Part shown: positions 42,366-51,430 of the stretch, one piece after another
How the letters are laid out: each line of letters starts with the position of its first letter
Position numbering within the stretch: the first letter of the stretch is position 1
Origin: JABSSA01 sp039984715
GTDB lineage: Bacteria > Pseudomonadota > Alphaproteobacteria > Rhodobacterales > Rhodobacteraceae
Assembly (NCBI GenBank): GCA_039984715.1
Contig: JBDWUA010000004.1
Span: 567,891 to 631,890 of the forward strand
Direction of reading: 5' to 3'
DNA: 64,000 nt
The notes under the pieces: generated by a model
What the model saw: only the letters and a program-made list of their open reading frames with translations
What the model was told of the DNA's origin: nothing
Database searches by the model: none
Made by a program: the position numbers and the translations under genes

Positions 42366-43301
42366 ATGTTTGACAGCGAAAAAGTAAATAATACAGCGCC
42401 TCAGCACCCGCTTTTGTACGAAATGATAAGATCTTTCGTTACTTTGGCGAAGTGCTTGAATTTGTCTCGTGCGGTCGACGAGCTGGGCAGCACACGTCAG
42501 ACGGTGCGCCGGCACATCAGCCAATTGGAAGAATCGATGGGCGTGCCATTGTTCTCAGTGCAAGACCGCAGGTACGAACTTACTGACGATGGAGTGTTGG
42601 CGTTACCTGAGGCAAAGCTATTGTTGGCGCGTGGTAAGGCGTGGCTCAGTCGTGAGATTACAATGGCAGACGGGCTGCAACACCTTACGGCTGAGAAAGG
42701 GGATTGGGTCTTTTTTCAGCAAGAGCAACCGCTCAGTAAAATTTGGACCAAGGATGACAATAATCTGATGCGTGAAACGTTTCGCGCATGGGCGATGTCG
42801 GGCGGGGAAATCGAAAACAAACTGATGAATCACGTTCGTCCGTTTTTGATAGTGTTTCGCCATACCGCCGCCGGCTGGGTTTGCACAGAGTTTGGCGAGC
42901 AATCTTATTACGTCGCATGGTTCGGCAAAGATTTTGCCCGATCCAGTATCGGTCGACCTTTAAGGCAAATGCCAGCGGGTGAAGAATTTGCGACGATGTT
43001 GGACGAGGCCTTTCATAGGGTCGAGGCGACGCAGTCATCCCGGTTGGACTATGTCTTTACGTATATGCCCAAAACCGATGGTGGCCCTGCACACCCAGTC
43101 AAATACCAACGACTGATGATGGGCGGTCGTTTTCCAGATGGGTCATCCGCCGTGTTGTCGATGATAACGCCAAGAATAGATCTGGAGATCTTTGGGCTGG
43201 ATGACGAAAAGTTGAAGGACGAAATTTTAAAAACTCAGCCAAAAATGGGTGATGTTGATCTAAAACTTGAGGAGATTTCGATTGCAGTAAACGAAGGGTA
43301 A
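42366..43301 (+). CDS. Regulator with LysR-type HTH and PAS-like C-terminal domain
   Basis: A 311-residue protein. Residues ~18-85 are a LysR-type winged HTH (SFVTLAKCLNLSRAVDELGSTRQTVRRHISQLEESMGVPLF...YELTDDG). The rest is not the usual LysR substrate-binding domain. It contains RPFLIVFRHTAAGW, KDFARSSIGRPLRQMPAGEEF and a PVKYQRLMMGGRFPDGSSAVL segment resembling the alphaproteobacterial PAS-like domains. The PAS reading is inference. Followed after 100 nt by a GNAT-like gene. Confidence 0.7.
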   Translation: MFDSEKVNNTAPQHPLLYEMIRSFVTLAKCLNLSRAVDELGSTRQTVRRHISQLEESMGVPLFSVQDRRYELTDDGVLALPEAKLLLARGKAWLSREITMADGLQHLTAEKGDWVFFQQEQPLSKIWTKDDNNLMRETFRAWAMSGGEIENKLMNHVRPFLIVFRHTAAGWVCTEFGEQSYYVAWFGKDFARSSIGRPLRQMPAGEEFATMLDEAFHRVEATQSSRLDYVFTYMPKTDGGPAHPVKYQRLMMGGRFPDGSSAVLSMITPRIDLEIFGLDDEKLKDEILKTQPKMGDVDLKLEEISIAVNEG

Positions 43302-43401
43302 CAGGCAAACAACCAAGCTGTATCGAGCGCAGTGCGCAAAATACGAGCATTCTCGGAGTATTTAGCATACCTTAGTGGTTAACGTCACTTAGGAGGGCTG
43401 A

Positions 43402-44124
43402 ATGTCATTCCAGTTTGCTAACGATGCTGCGGCATTTATCGCAACGAGTCGAAGTATCTTACGAGATCATGGACTCGAGGTTCGTATCGGCTCTGATTTC
43501 CAAGAATATAAGGAAATTATTGCCGAACACAGACCGATGCAGGTCTTGGGATATCCCTTCGATCCAGCCCACCAAACGCTGTCAGAAGACAAGGCGTTTT
43601 GGTTGACGGGTTGGAACAGTGACGGGCAACTGATTCACACGCAGGCGGCGAAAGCTGTTGACCTGCATGGTCGTCCTTTGAGCGGATTCTTGCTCAAAAA
43701 TTTCCGCATGTTTCCTCCGCCTTACAAAGATATCGACCTGAAACGTTCGCGGTTTCGTGCGACGCCGGGATCGCACTTGATTGACGGTCATGTCGTGTAT
43801 CACGGCGAGGTTTGGATGGCCCCAGAACAAGGCACGTACCGAGGTAGCGGCTTGTCCACTGTTTTGGCGCGAACTGGTCTTTTGGAGGTTATTCGGCGCT
43901 GGGATCCGGACTGGGTGTATGGATTTATGTTGCGCGCGGTTGCGTTCAAAGGCTTTGCCGAACGCATGGGGTATATGCACAACGAACCGGGTGCGTTGCT
44001 TTGGTATCGTGAGGGGAATGACGACCCGGCAGAAGCGTTTTTAACTTACCTCAGCCGGGCCGACGCTGCATATATGCTAGATATGCCGGTCGCAGACCTC
44101 GTTAGTCAGACCGTCCCGGCCTGA
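43402..44124 (+). CDS. GNAT-like protein paired with the LysR-PAS regulator
   Basis: A 240-residue protein starting at ATG 43402 with a strong AGGAGGG. Its middle resembles a GNAT fold: HGEVWMAPEQGTYRGSGLSTVLAR corresponds to the acetyl-CoA-binding motif (RGxGL), and YGFMLRAVAFKGFAERMGYMH to the later helix and strand. No exact family is recognised. It ends 10 nt before the convergent pckA stop, with GTCCCG/CGGGAC over the junction as a possible weak terminator. Likely a partner of the upstream regulator. Confidence 0.65.
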   Translation: MSFQFANDAAAFIATSRSILRDHGLEVRIGSDFQEYKEIIAEHRPMQVLGYPFDPAHQTLSEDKAFWLTGWNSDGQLIHTQAAKAVDLHGRPLSGFLLKNFRMFPPPYKDIDLKRSRFRATPGSHLIDGHVVYHGEVWMAPEQGTYRGSGLSTVLARTGLLEVIRRWDPDWVYGFMLRAVAFKGFAERMGYMHNEPGALLWYREGNDDPAEAFLTYLSRADAAYMLDMPVADLVSQTVPA

Positions 44125-44134
44125 GGGGCGGGAC

Positions 44135-45733
44135 TTAACCGATCGCCGCTGCGCGCACGTCTTCGTCGATGTGCGGCAGGTACTGTTCGAAGTTGTTCGA
44201 AAACATGTCGACCAGGTTGGCGGCCTGTTTGTCATAGGCGCCAGCATCGTCCCAAGTGCGACGCGGATCCAAAAGAATGTCTGGAACGCCGGGAACGCTG
44301 ACTGGGACGTCAAATCCAAAATTTTCGTCCTTGCGGAACTGGCCGTTGATCAAAGTGCCGTCCAGAGCCGCTGACAGAAGCGTACGGGTTGCATGAATGG
44401 GCATGCGTGAACCTGTACCATATGCACCACCAGTCCAGCCTGTGTTGACCAACCAACAGCTTGCACCATGCTGCGCGATTTTTTCACGAAGCAGGTTTCC
44501 ATACACCTCTGGGCGGCGCGGCATGAAGGGGGCGCCAAAGCATGTCGAAAACGTGGGTTCTGGTTCAGTCACGCCGCGTTCTGTACCTGCGACCTTCGAC
44601 GTAAAGCCCGACAGAAAGTGATACATCGCTTGCGCTGGCGTCAGTCGTGCAATGGGAGGCAGAACGCCAAACGCATCGCATGTTAGCATGATGATGTTCT
44701 TAGGATGTCCGCCAAGCGCAGAAGTCGACGCATTAGAGATGTAATGCAAAGGGTAAGCGCAACGCATGTTGGCGGTCAGGCTATCATCCTTGAAGTCCAG
44801 CTCCTTTGTATCCTTGTCGAACACCATGTTTTCAATGACGGTGCCGAATTTTGACGTCGTGGCATAAATCTCAGGCTCGGCTTCTTCGCTGAGATTGATG
44901 GTTTTGGCATAACATCCACCCTCAAAGTTGAACGTGCCGCGTTTGGACCACCCGTGTTCATCGTCGCCGATAAGAACCCGCGACGGATCCGCCGATAATG
45001 TGGTTTTCCCCGTACCAGACAGGCCAAAGAAAATGGCCGTATCGACTGGGTTGCCCGGTGCATGGTTTGCCGAGCAATGCATTGGCATCACGCCTTTTTC
45101 AGGAAGCAGGTAATTCAAAAGAGAGAACACGGATTTTTTGTTCTCGCCTGCGTATTCCGTACCGCCGATCAGAATAACCTTTCGGTCAAAGTTCATCGCA
45201 ATCACAGTGCCGGATCGGCAATTGTGGCGTTCTGGGTCTGCTTGGAAAGCCGGGCAATTGATAACCGTGAAGTCCGCGACGAAATCATCAAGGTCTTCGC
45301 GTTCAGGGCGCCGCAACATGTGTCGGATGAACAAACCATGCCACGCCATTTCAGTCACCATGCGGACGTTGATGGCATGCGTCGGATCTGCTCCGGCTAC
45401 GAGGTCCTGAACAAAGTAGTCCCGGCCCTTCATGTGTTCCAACATGTCATCGTATAGTCGGTCAAAACCTTCTGGGGACATGGCGGCGTTGTTTTCCCAC
45501 CAGATTTTATCCGAAACACTTTCGGTTTTCACGACGTGTTTGTCTTTGGGGGACCGCCCTGTGAATGCGCCGGTTGTCACTAGGAAAGTCCCGCCTTGGC
45601 CCAGCTGGCCTTCATTTCGCGAAAGTGCTTCTTCGATCAAGTCTGGTTCGATCAAGTTGTAATAGACGCTGCCCAACTCCTTGATCCCCTGATCTGCAAG
45701 CTGGAATTTCGGGTTTACACGCCCTTGCGTCAT
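44135..45733 (-). CDS. pckA: Phosphoenolpyruvate carboxykinase (ATP)
   Basis: Converts oxaloacetate to PEP, the entry to gluconeogenesis. The 532-residue protein has GRSPKDKHVV, the kinase P-loop GLSGTGKTTLS, the metal/phosphate motif IGDDEHGW, FNFEGGCYAKTI and the ATP-binding RMPIHATRTLL. Length is normal. Its start is followed upstream by two GTTAGCGC motifs. Divergent to chvI, a frequent arrangement in Alphaproteobacteria. Confidence 0.97.
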   Translation of the reverse strand: MTQGRVNPKFQLADQGIKELGSVYYNLIEPDLIEEALSRNEGQLGQGGTFLVTTGAFTGRSPKDKHVVKTESVSDKIWWENNAAMSPEGFDRLYDDMLEHMKGRDYFVQDLVAGADPTHAINVRMVTEMAWHGLFIRHMLRRPEREDLDDFVADFTVINCPAFQADPERHNCRSGTVIAMNFDRKVILIGGTEYAGENKKSVFSLLNYLLPEKGVMPMHCSANHAPGNPVDTAIFFGLSGTGKTTLSADPSRVLIGDDEHGWSKRGTFNFEGGCYAKTINLSEEAEPEIYATTSKFGTVIENMVFDKDTKELDFKDDSLTANMRCAYPLHYISNASTSALGGHPKNIIMLTCDAFGVLPPIARLTPAQAMYHFLSGFTSKVAGTERGVTEPEPTFSTCFGAPFMPRRPEVYGNLLREKIAQHGASCWLVNTGWTGGAYGTGSRMPIHATRTLLSAALDGTLINGQFRKDENFGFDVPVSVPGVPDILLDPRRTWDDAGAYDKQAANLVDMFSNNFEQYLPHIDEDVRAAAIG

Positions 45734-46071
45734 TTCGCTTCTCCTGATTTATCGCGAAAAATTTGCCGTTTTTGGTGTGAAAACGACGTCTCGGGAAAAG
45801 GCATAACACGCTGATTTATCGGCTGAACAGATGCCTAGACATGCGTTAGCGCCACCATCTTCGAGTTAGCGCAACCAAGGGGAACAATGACCCTCGAGAT
45901 GACTGTTAACCTTCCTCTGGCGGACAAAAGTGCGGCAATTTAGCAAGCATTAAGCAGTTTGTAGCGGAATTCCGGTGCATACAGGGGCACGATTCGCACA
46001 ACTTTGTTGATTCGTTCTGCCAAAAGCCGGATGGTGGTGAAAAAATTCGAGCAGCGAAAAGGAAACAAGCA
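45734..46071. promoter_or_regulatory. pckA-chvI divergent promoter region with two GTTAGCGC sites
   Basis: This 338-nt divergent spacer holds two sites, GTTAGCGCCACC at 45845 and GTTAGCGCAACC at 45865, exactly 20 bp apart (about two helical turns), 112-143 nt upstream of the pckA ATG. GTTAGCGC is a half of the palindrome TGTTAGCGCTAACA that I recall for the LacI-family regulator CceR of carbon metabolism in Rhodobacter. No clear -35/-10 pair can be fixed. Confidence 0.5.
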
Positions 46072-46773
46072 ATGTCTAAAATTGCGTTGGTAGACGACGA
46101 CCGAAATATTCTGACCTCGGTGTCGATGACACTTGAGGCCGAAGGTTTCGAAGTCGAGACATACAACGACGGACAAGCCGCGCTTGATGCGTTCAACAAG
46201 AAGCTGCCGGATATGGCTGTTCTCGACATCAAGATGCCGCGCATGGACGGAATGGACCTATTGCAGCGCCTGCGTCAAAAGTCGGCAATGCCCGTTATCT
46301 TTTTGACGTCCAAGGATGATGAGATCGACGAAGTGCTTGGTTTGCGGATGGGCGCAGATGATTATGTAAAGAAGCCGTTTTCGCAGCGCCTGTTGGTCGA
46401 GCGTATTCGTGCGCTTTTGCGTCGCCAAGAAGCGACCACAGGGGAAGGTGTCCCCGAGACAGAAGAAACCAAGGTTATGGTTCGCGGCGAATTGCGGATG
46501 GACCCTTTGCGTCATGCCGTAAGCTGGAAGAATTTGGACGTGTCATTGACCGTGACCGAGTTTCTGCTGTTGCAGGCGCTTGCTCAGCGGCCGGGCTTTG
46601 TTAAGTCGCGAGATCAGTTGATGGATGTCGCTTATGACGATCAAGTTTACGTAGATGACCGGACCATCGACAGTCATATCAAGCGTCTTCGTAAGAAAAT
46701 GCGGAGTGTGGATGATGACTTTTCCGCGATTGAGACGTTGTATGGGATTGGCTATCGCTACAACGAAGAGTAA
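46072..46773 (+). CDS. chvI: Response regulator ChvI
   Basis: OmpR-type response regulator of the ChvG-ChvI system. The 233-residue protein has a receiver domain (LVDDDRNIL, phosphorylatable D52 in VLDIKMPRMDG, GADDYVKKPF) and a winged-helix DNA-binding domain (LTVTEFLLLQALAQRPGFVKSRDQLM, DDRTIDSHIKRLRKKMR). In Alphaproteobacteria it controls envelope, acid and metabolic genes, including in some species pckA. Starts the chvI-chvG-hprK-rapZ operon. Confidence 0.95.
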   Translation: MSKIALVDDDRNILTSVSMTLEAEGFEVETYNDGQAALDAFNKKLPDMAVLDIKMPRMDGMDLLQRLRQKSAMPVIFLTSKDDEIDEVLGLRMGADDYVKKPFSQRLLVERIRALLRRQEATTGEGVPETEETKVMVRGELRMDPLRHAVSWKNLDVSLTVTEFLLLQALAQRPGFVKSRDQLMDVAYDDQVYVDDRTIDSHIKRLRKKMRSVDDDFSAIETLYGIGYRYNEE

Positions 46774-46800
46774 CGACGCGTTGGGATTTGACATAGGATA

Positions 46801-48504
46801 GTGCAGTTGCGGGATACGTCCGCACAATCGTCACGTGAAGGTGACGTGGTCCTCGGAGAGGATTGGGTTACGCCAGAGGCGGCAGCCACGGCAGAGCTGC
46901 GCGATAGCCGTGCCAAACGCGGGCTTTTCTCGCTCCGCGCTTCGCCTCTTACGCGCAAAATCATCACATTCAACCTGCTGGCACTGAACGTACTGGCGGC
47001 TGGGATTCTGTATCTCAATTCAACCCGAGATAGTCTTGCTTTGCAACGTATTAATGCACTTGTGAGCGAAGCAGAGCTAATTGCGGATGTTTTTGAAGCC
47101 GGATTGCCCGATGGTGTTCCTGTTAATATCGCAACGGGCGATGGCATTGATGTGCCTGCAACATTGGAAAACATCGACCTGCGCAACGGTATCGAAGTAT
47201 TCGTCTTTGATTTGGCCGGTACTTTGGTTGGTCGCGCCATTGGCGAAATGGTCGAGGACGCAGACGAAGTTGTCGAAGAGGATCGTGCGGTTCTTACAGA
47301 TTCGCTTGCTTGGATTTGGGAACGTGTGTCTTTTCCTTTCACAAGTGATGAAACCGGTCCGTCACAATCCGTAGAAGATCAGTTGCGAGCGCGTGTCGAA
47401 CTGGCAATCAACGAAGGCACACGTCTTGGCGATGGTTTGGATATTGCTGGCGGCAAGCTCTTTAATGTCGTGACACCAGTATTACAGGCACAACGCCCCG
47501 TTGCGGTTGTCGCAATCACCAGTGCGTCTGGCGAAATTGACGGACTTGTTCGTTCTGGTCGTGAGCGGGTTTTGCAAATGTTTGTCATTGCAACCTTGGT
47601 GTCTGTTGGGCTCAGCCTTGTCTTGGCCTCAACGATCGCCAATCCCTTGGCTGATCTGGCTCAGGCTGCTGAACTTGGGCGGGACAAAAATTCGCGCAAG
47701 GTCAATCCTGGGCGCATTCGCATTCCAGATTTGACCGCCCGACCCGATGAGATTGGTTGGTTGTCCGGTGCATTAAGAGGCATGGTATCCGCGCTTTACA
47801 ATCGCATTGACAGCAACGAACAATTTGCCGCTGACGTTGCACATGAAATCAAGAACCCGTTGGCCTCGCTACGGTCCGCTGTTGGTACGTTGCGGATGGT
47901 TAAAAAGGATGAACAACGCGCCAAATTGCTGGACGTGATCGAACATGATGTGCGTCGGCTGGATCGGCTTGTTAGTGATATTTCGAACGCCTCTCGCCTT
48001 GATAGCGAACTGGTAAAAGAAGAAGAAGAACCGTTCGATTTGCTTAAAATGGTTGATACGCTTAGCCAATATTTGGGCGAAGATGCCCGCGCGCGCGGCA
48101 TTGATTTCATTACCGATATGCCAAAATCACCAATTACCGTTCACGGTTTGGAAGCGCGTTTGGCGCAAGTGTTCGTCAATTTGATCACCAATGCGACGTC
48201 ATTCTGCGAGGATGGCGATGCCATTCGGGTTTGGATTCGAAAACGCCAGAACCGCGTTTTGGTTGTTGTCGAAGACACAGGACCCGGAATCCCGGATCAA
48301 GCTTTGACGAAGATTTTCAAACGCTTTTACAGCCAACGACCAGAAGAGCACTTTGGCAACAATTCTGGTCTGGGGCTTGCGATCTCGAAACAGATCGTTG
48401 AGGCGCATGGCGGTGTGATTTGGGCCGAAAACATCCGTCCAACGGACGCTGATATTACGTCTGAACCTTTGGGTGCGCGCTTTGTCGTGGGTCTACCGGT
48501 TTAA
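46801..48504 (+). CDS. chvG: Sensor histidine kinase ChvG
   Basis: A 567-residue inner-membrane kinase partnering ChvI. It has an N-terminal cytoplasmic part, membrane helix ~55-73, a periplasmic sensor region to ~255, a second helix (VLQMFVIATLVSVGLSLVLA), HAMP-like segment, the phosphorylated H348 in DVAHEIKNPLASLRS, and N, G1 and G2 ATP boxes (NLITNAT, VVEDTGPGIP, SGLGLAISKQI). It starts with GTG at 46801, 27 nt after the chvI stop. Followed by hprK after 6 nt. Confidence 0.94.
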   Translation: MQLRDTSAQSSREGDVVLGEDWVTPEAAATAELRDSRAKRGLFSLRASPLTRKIITFNLLALNVLAAGILYLNSTRDSLALQRINALVSEAELIADVFEAGLPDGVPVNIATGDGIDVPATLENIDLRNGIEVFVFDLAGTLVGRAIGEMVEDADEVVEEDRAVLTDSLAWIWERVSFPFTSDETGPSQSVEDQLRARVELAINEGTRLGDGLDIAGGKLFNVVTPVLQAQRPVAVVAITSASGEIDGLVRSGRERVLQMFVIATLVSVGLSLVLASTIANPLADLAQAAELGRDKNSRKVNPGRIRIPDLTARPDEIGWLSGALRGMVSALYNRIDSNEQFAADVAHEIKNPLASLRSAVGTLRMVKKDEQRAKLLDVIEHDVRRLDRLVSDISNASRLDSELVKEEEEPFDLLKMVDTLSQYLGEDARARGIDFITDMPKSPITVHGLEARLAQVFVNLITNATSFCEDGDAIRVWIRKRQNRVLVVVEDTGPGIPDQALTKIFKRFYSQRPEEHFGNNSGLGLAISKQIVEAHGGVIWAENIRPTDADITSEPLGARFVVGLPV

Positions 48505-48510
48505 GGTGCC

Positions 48511-48927
48511 GTGATCGTCCACGCGACGGCTATCGTTTTTTCAAATCGCGCAGCAATGATCATAGGTCCCGCGGGCTCGGGAAAGTCTTCACTTGCTTTG
48601 GACCTAATGTCTCTTGGTGCACACTTGATCAGCGATGATCGTGTCGAATTGCGTGTCGATGATGGTTGTCTTTGGGCCTGTGCCCCTGAACAAATCGCCG
48701 GAATGATCGAAGCGCGCGGCATAGGTATTTTGGCTGCTGATTATGTGGCGCGGGCCAAGCTTAACCTTGTGGTCGACTTGTCTGAGGTCGAAATACTACG
48801 TTTGCCGGAAAAGCACAGTAAAGAATTTCTTGGTCATATTGTGCCATGTGTTCACAAATCAGAAACTACAGCTTTCCCTGCAGCGATTCTGCAGTATCTC
48901 AAGGTAGGGCTTGCCTGTGAGCAATGA
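48511..48927 (+). CDS. hprK: Short HPr kinase/phosphorylase HprK
   Basis: A 138-residue protein that phosphorylates HPr at Ser46. It has the P-loop GPAGSGKSSLALDL (residues ~19-32), LISDDRVELRVDDG and GILAADYVARAKLNLVVDLSE, the kinase core. It lacks the N-terminal domain of Gram-positive HprK (about 310 residues), as usual in Alphaproteobacteria. GTG start 6 nt after the chvG stop, so it is in the same operon as ChvGI. Confidence 0.9.
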   Translation: MIVHATAIVFSNRAAMIIGPAGSGKSSLALDLMSLGAHLISDDRVELRVDDGCLWACAPEQIAGMIEARGIGILAADYVARAKLNLVVDLSEVEILRLPEKHSKEFLGHIVPCVHKSETTAFPAAILQYLKVGLACEQ

Positions 48928-48943
48928 TAAATAAGGGTGCAAT

Positions 48944-49822
48944 ATGGACCGGCGCATAGTTCTCGTTACTGGACCATCAGGGGCAGGGCGCTCTAGTGCG
49001 ATCAGGGCGCTTGAGGACAGCGGCTATGAAGTCATCGATAATATGCCGTTGCGATTGCTAGAGCCATTGCTTGAAACGCCGGCACCTGAAAGGCCAATTG
49101 CATTAGGTATTGATCCGCGGACCCGTGATTTTTCGGTGCGGGCTGTCGAAGAAGCGCTGAGCTTGATGGCGTCAAAATTCAACATCCAACCGGAATTGCT
49201 TTATCTGGATTGTGACACACGCGTTTTATTGCAACGGTTTTCCGAAACGCGTCGAAGGCATCCGTTGGCCGAAGAAGGGCAACTTGAAGCGGCCATCGCC
49301 AGAGAGATCGAATTATTGGCGCCCTTACGGGAACGTGCAGATCTGCGAATCGATACGTCCGGGACCAACATTCACGAGCTTCGCGCAGAAATTGAAACCT
49401 ATTTTGCAGCCAGCGACGAAGGCTTGATGGCGATTTCAATTCAAAGTTTTTCATACAAACGCGGTGTGCCCGGCGCCGTCGATATGGTTTTTGATTGTCG
49501 TTTTTTAAGAAACCCTTATTGGGAGCCGGAATTACGAAGACTGAATGGAACCGACACACCAGTGCAGGACTATATTGCTGAAGATTCGCGCTATGCCGAA
49601 TTCGAAGAACGGGTCCGCTCGCTATGCTTGTTTTTGTTGCCCGCGCACAAGCATGAAGGGAAATCCCACCTCTCCATCGCCTTTGGTTGCACCGGTGGGC
49701 AACATCGTTCTGTTGCACTTGCAGAAACTCTTGCTGCAGCCCTTGCAGACAAGGGCTGGCGGGTGTCAACTAGACACAGGGAAATGAACGCGCGGGTGGC
49801 GCACAGAAAGTCCAAAGAGTGA
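48944..49822 (+). CDS. rapZ: RNase adapter / nucleotide-binding protein RapZ
   Basis: A 292-residue RapZ/YvcJ-family protein: P-loop VTGPSGAGRSSAI (residues ~8-17), YLDCDTRVLLQRFSETRRRHPL, then the C-terminal SFSYKRGVPGAVDMVFDCRFLRNP and FGCTGGQHRSVALAE motifs. In enteric bacteria RapZ binds sRNAs and regulates GlmS; in other lineages it binds nucleotides. Its stop overlaps the EIIA GTG start. Operon partner of the PTS-like genes. Confidence 0.95.
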   Translation: MDRRIVLVTGPSGAGRSSAIRALEDSGYEVIDNMPLRLLEPLLETPAPERPIALGIDPRTRDFSVRAVEEALSLMASKFNIQPELLYLDCDTRVLLQRFSETRRRHPLAEEGQLEAAIAREIELLAPLRERADLRIDTSGTNIHELRAEIETYFAASDEGLMAISIQSFSYKRGVPGAVDMVFDCRFLRNPYWEPELRRLNGTDTPVQDYIAEDSRYAEFEERVRSLCLFLLPAHKHEGKSHLSIAFGCTGGQHRSVALAETLAAALADKGWRVSTRHREMNARVAHRKSKE

Positions 49823-50214
49823 TTGGTATAGTCATCGTAGCTCATGGCGGGCTAGCTAGTGAATATCTTGCTGCAATAGAACACGTCGTTGGCGTTCAGT
49901 CAGGCGTGCGCGCCATTGCGATTGAACCGGCACATGATCGCGATCTCAAGCAATGCGAGATTTGCGAAGCCGCCGACGAAGTCGATAAAGGCGGCGGTGT
50001 TGTCGTTGTCACGGACCTGTTTGGCGGGTCGCCGTCGAACCTGTCCTTAAGGGCGTGCAAGCCACAGGACCGGCGAATTCTGTACGGTGCGAACCTGCCA
50101 ATGTTGATTAAGCTTGCCAAAAGCCGCCATCTTGCTGTTCCAGAGGCTGTTCGCGCCTCATTGGATGCGGGCAAGAAATACATAGACAGCCAGAACGTCG
50201 GGGACACGGTGTAA
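49819..50214 (+). CDS. PTS EIIA component, mannose type
   Basis: A 131-residue EIIA(Man)-like protein. The phosphorylated His is H9 in IVIVAHGGLASE, and VVVVTDLFGGSPSNLSLRACK is the family signature. It receives phosphate from HPr. No membrane EIIC is visible in the window, so the chain appears regulatory, as in other Alphaproteobacteria. GTG start overlaps the rapZ stop by 4 nt. Confidence 0.9.
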   Translation: MIGIVIVAHGGLASEYLAAIEHVVGVQSGVRAIAIEPAHDRDLKQCEICEAADEVDKGGGVVVVTDLFGGSPSNLSLRACKPQDRRILYGANLPMLIKLAKSRHLAVPEAVRASLDAGKKYIDSQNVGDTV

Positions 50215-50244
50215 CGGCAGACGTCTGGGGGGTAAGATTGTCAA

Positions 50245-50514
50245 ATGGCAAAACGTACGTTGAAGATCGTAAATGAAAAAGGGCTGCATGCGCGAGCCTC
50301 TGCAAAACTTGTCGAAGTTGTCGAAGAGTTTGATGCGTCTTGTAACGTCACGAAAGACGAACAGTTTGCCTCTGGTGACAGCATAATGGGTCTTTTAATG
50401 TTGGCAGCATCAAAAGGAACATTTATTGAAATTGAAACTATCGGGTCTCAGGCGGACGCACTTGCGGATGCATTGGAAACTTTGGTGGCGAACAAATTCG
50501 GTGAAAAAGTCTGA
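50245..50514 (+). CDS. ptsH: Phosphocarrier protein HPr
   Basis: An 89-residue HPr with the EI-phosphorylated H15 in NEKGLHARASAK and the HprK site S46 in FASGDSIMGLLMLAASKG. Being downstream of hprK and EIIA, it completes the regulatory phosphotransfer chain. Both regulatory sites look intact. The next gene overlaps its end only in a longer alternative frame. Confidence 0.95.
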   Translation: MAKRTLKIVNEKGLHARASAKLVEVVEEFDASCNVTKDEQFASGDSIMGLLMLAASKGTFIEIETIGSQADALADALETLVANKFGEKV

Positions 50515-50527
50515 CCCATACGGGCGG

Positions 50528-51430
50528 ATGCAGATGCAGGGACAGCATCAATTGGTGGACGGCACACAAAATTTGACTACGACTCATTCTGAGGAAAAAG
50601 TTTCGTTTGCAAAGTATGACAGGCGTAGCCTGAGCTATGCGTCTACTTTTGTTGATCCCAAGAAAGCGTTCTTTATCCGCGTCATAGAGGCGTTCACCGG
50701 AAAGTTGACCATAATTCGCCTGATCCGCAAGTTTGAACGGGCGGGAGCACCGCGCGGGCAAGGTTTCTGGCGGGCGTGTCTGGACGTTATGGGTATTGAT
50801 CTGTTGACGCCTGACGAACAGCTTCAGCGTATCCCGAAAGAAGGCCCAGTCATTGTCGTGGCCAATCATCCGCATGGAATGGTCGACGGGATGATCTTTG
50901 CCGATCTGATTGGTCGAGTCCGGCCAGATTACCGAATTTTGACACGATCTTTGTTGACCGCCATCGACGATGTGGCTGGCAGCTTTATGATTCCGGTGCC
51001 GTTTCCACATGAGAAAGACGCGCAGCGCAAAGGCGTGGAAATGCGGTCAAAAGCGTTGGCGCATTTGAAAGAAGGCGGTGTTGTCGCCTTGTTCCCGTCT
51101 GGCGTCGTGGCCTCGTCAGAAACCTGGTTTGGGCCAGCTGTCGAAGAAGAGTGGAACGTTTTTACGGCGCAATTGATCCGGCGTTCAGGTGCAACCGTTG
51201 TGCCAATGAAATTTCCGGGCGCGAACAGTCGGGCCTATCAGATTGCCAATAAGATTTCGCCCATGTTGCGCCAAGGCTTGTTGTTGCATGAGATCGTGAA
51301 TTCGACAAACAAGCCTCAGGCTCCGATTGTGGGTCATCCATTGCCGGATGAAAAGGTCCGGGAATGGAGCGAGGACCCACGCGGTTTCATGGCGTGGTTG
51401 CGCGAACATACGCTTGCCTTAAAGGACTAA
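50528..51430 (+). CDS. Lysophospholipid acyltransferase-family protein
   Basis: A 300-residue protein of the PlsC/OlsA-like acyltransferase superfamily. The catalytic motif VIVVANHPHGMVDGM (His114 and Asp120) is followed by LTRSLLTAIDDVAGSFMIPVPFP and ALFPSGVVASSETWFGPAVEEEWN. ATG 50528 or 50534 is likely; the start is uncertain because upstream frames stay open into ptsH. Its stop overlaps the convergent dehydrogenase stop. Acyl-acceptor not identifiable. Confidence 0.8.
   Translation: MQMQGQHQLVDGTQNLTTTHSEEKVSFAKYDRRSLSYASTFVDPKKAFFIRVIEAFTGKLTIIRLIRKFERAGAPRGQGFWRACLDVMGIDLLTPDEQLQRIPKEGPVIVVANHPHGMVDGMIFADLIGRVRPDYRILTRSLLTAIDDVAGSFMIPVPFPHEKDAQRKGVEMRSKALAHLKEGGVVALFPSGVVASSETWFGPAVEEEWNVFTAQLIRRSGATVVPMKFPGANSRAYQIANKISPMLRQGLLLHEIVNSTNKPQAPIVGHPLPDEKVREWSEDPRGFMAWLREHTLALKD

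Noticed and set aside
46758..47342. Minus-strand Ser/Arg-rich frame of 194 codons
   Set aside because: Lies antisense inside chvG, whose reading is certain; typical shadow of a GC-rich gene.
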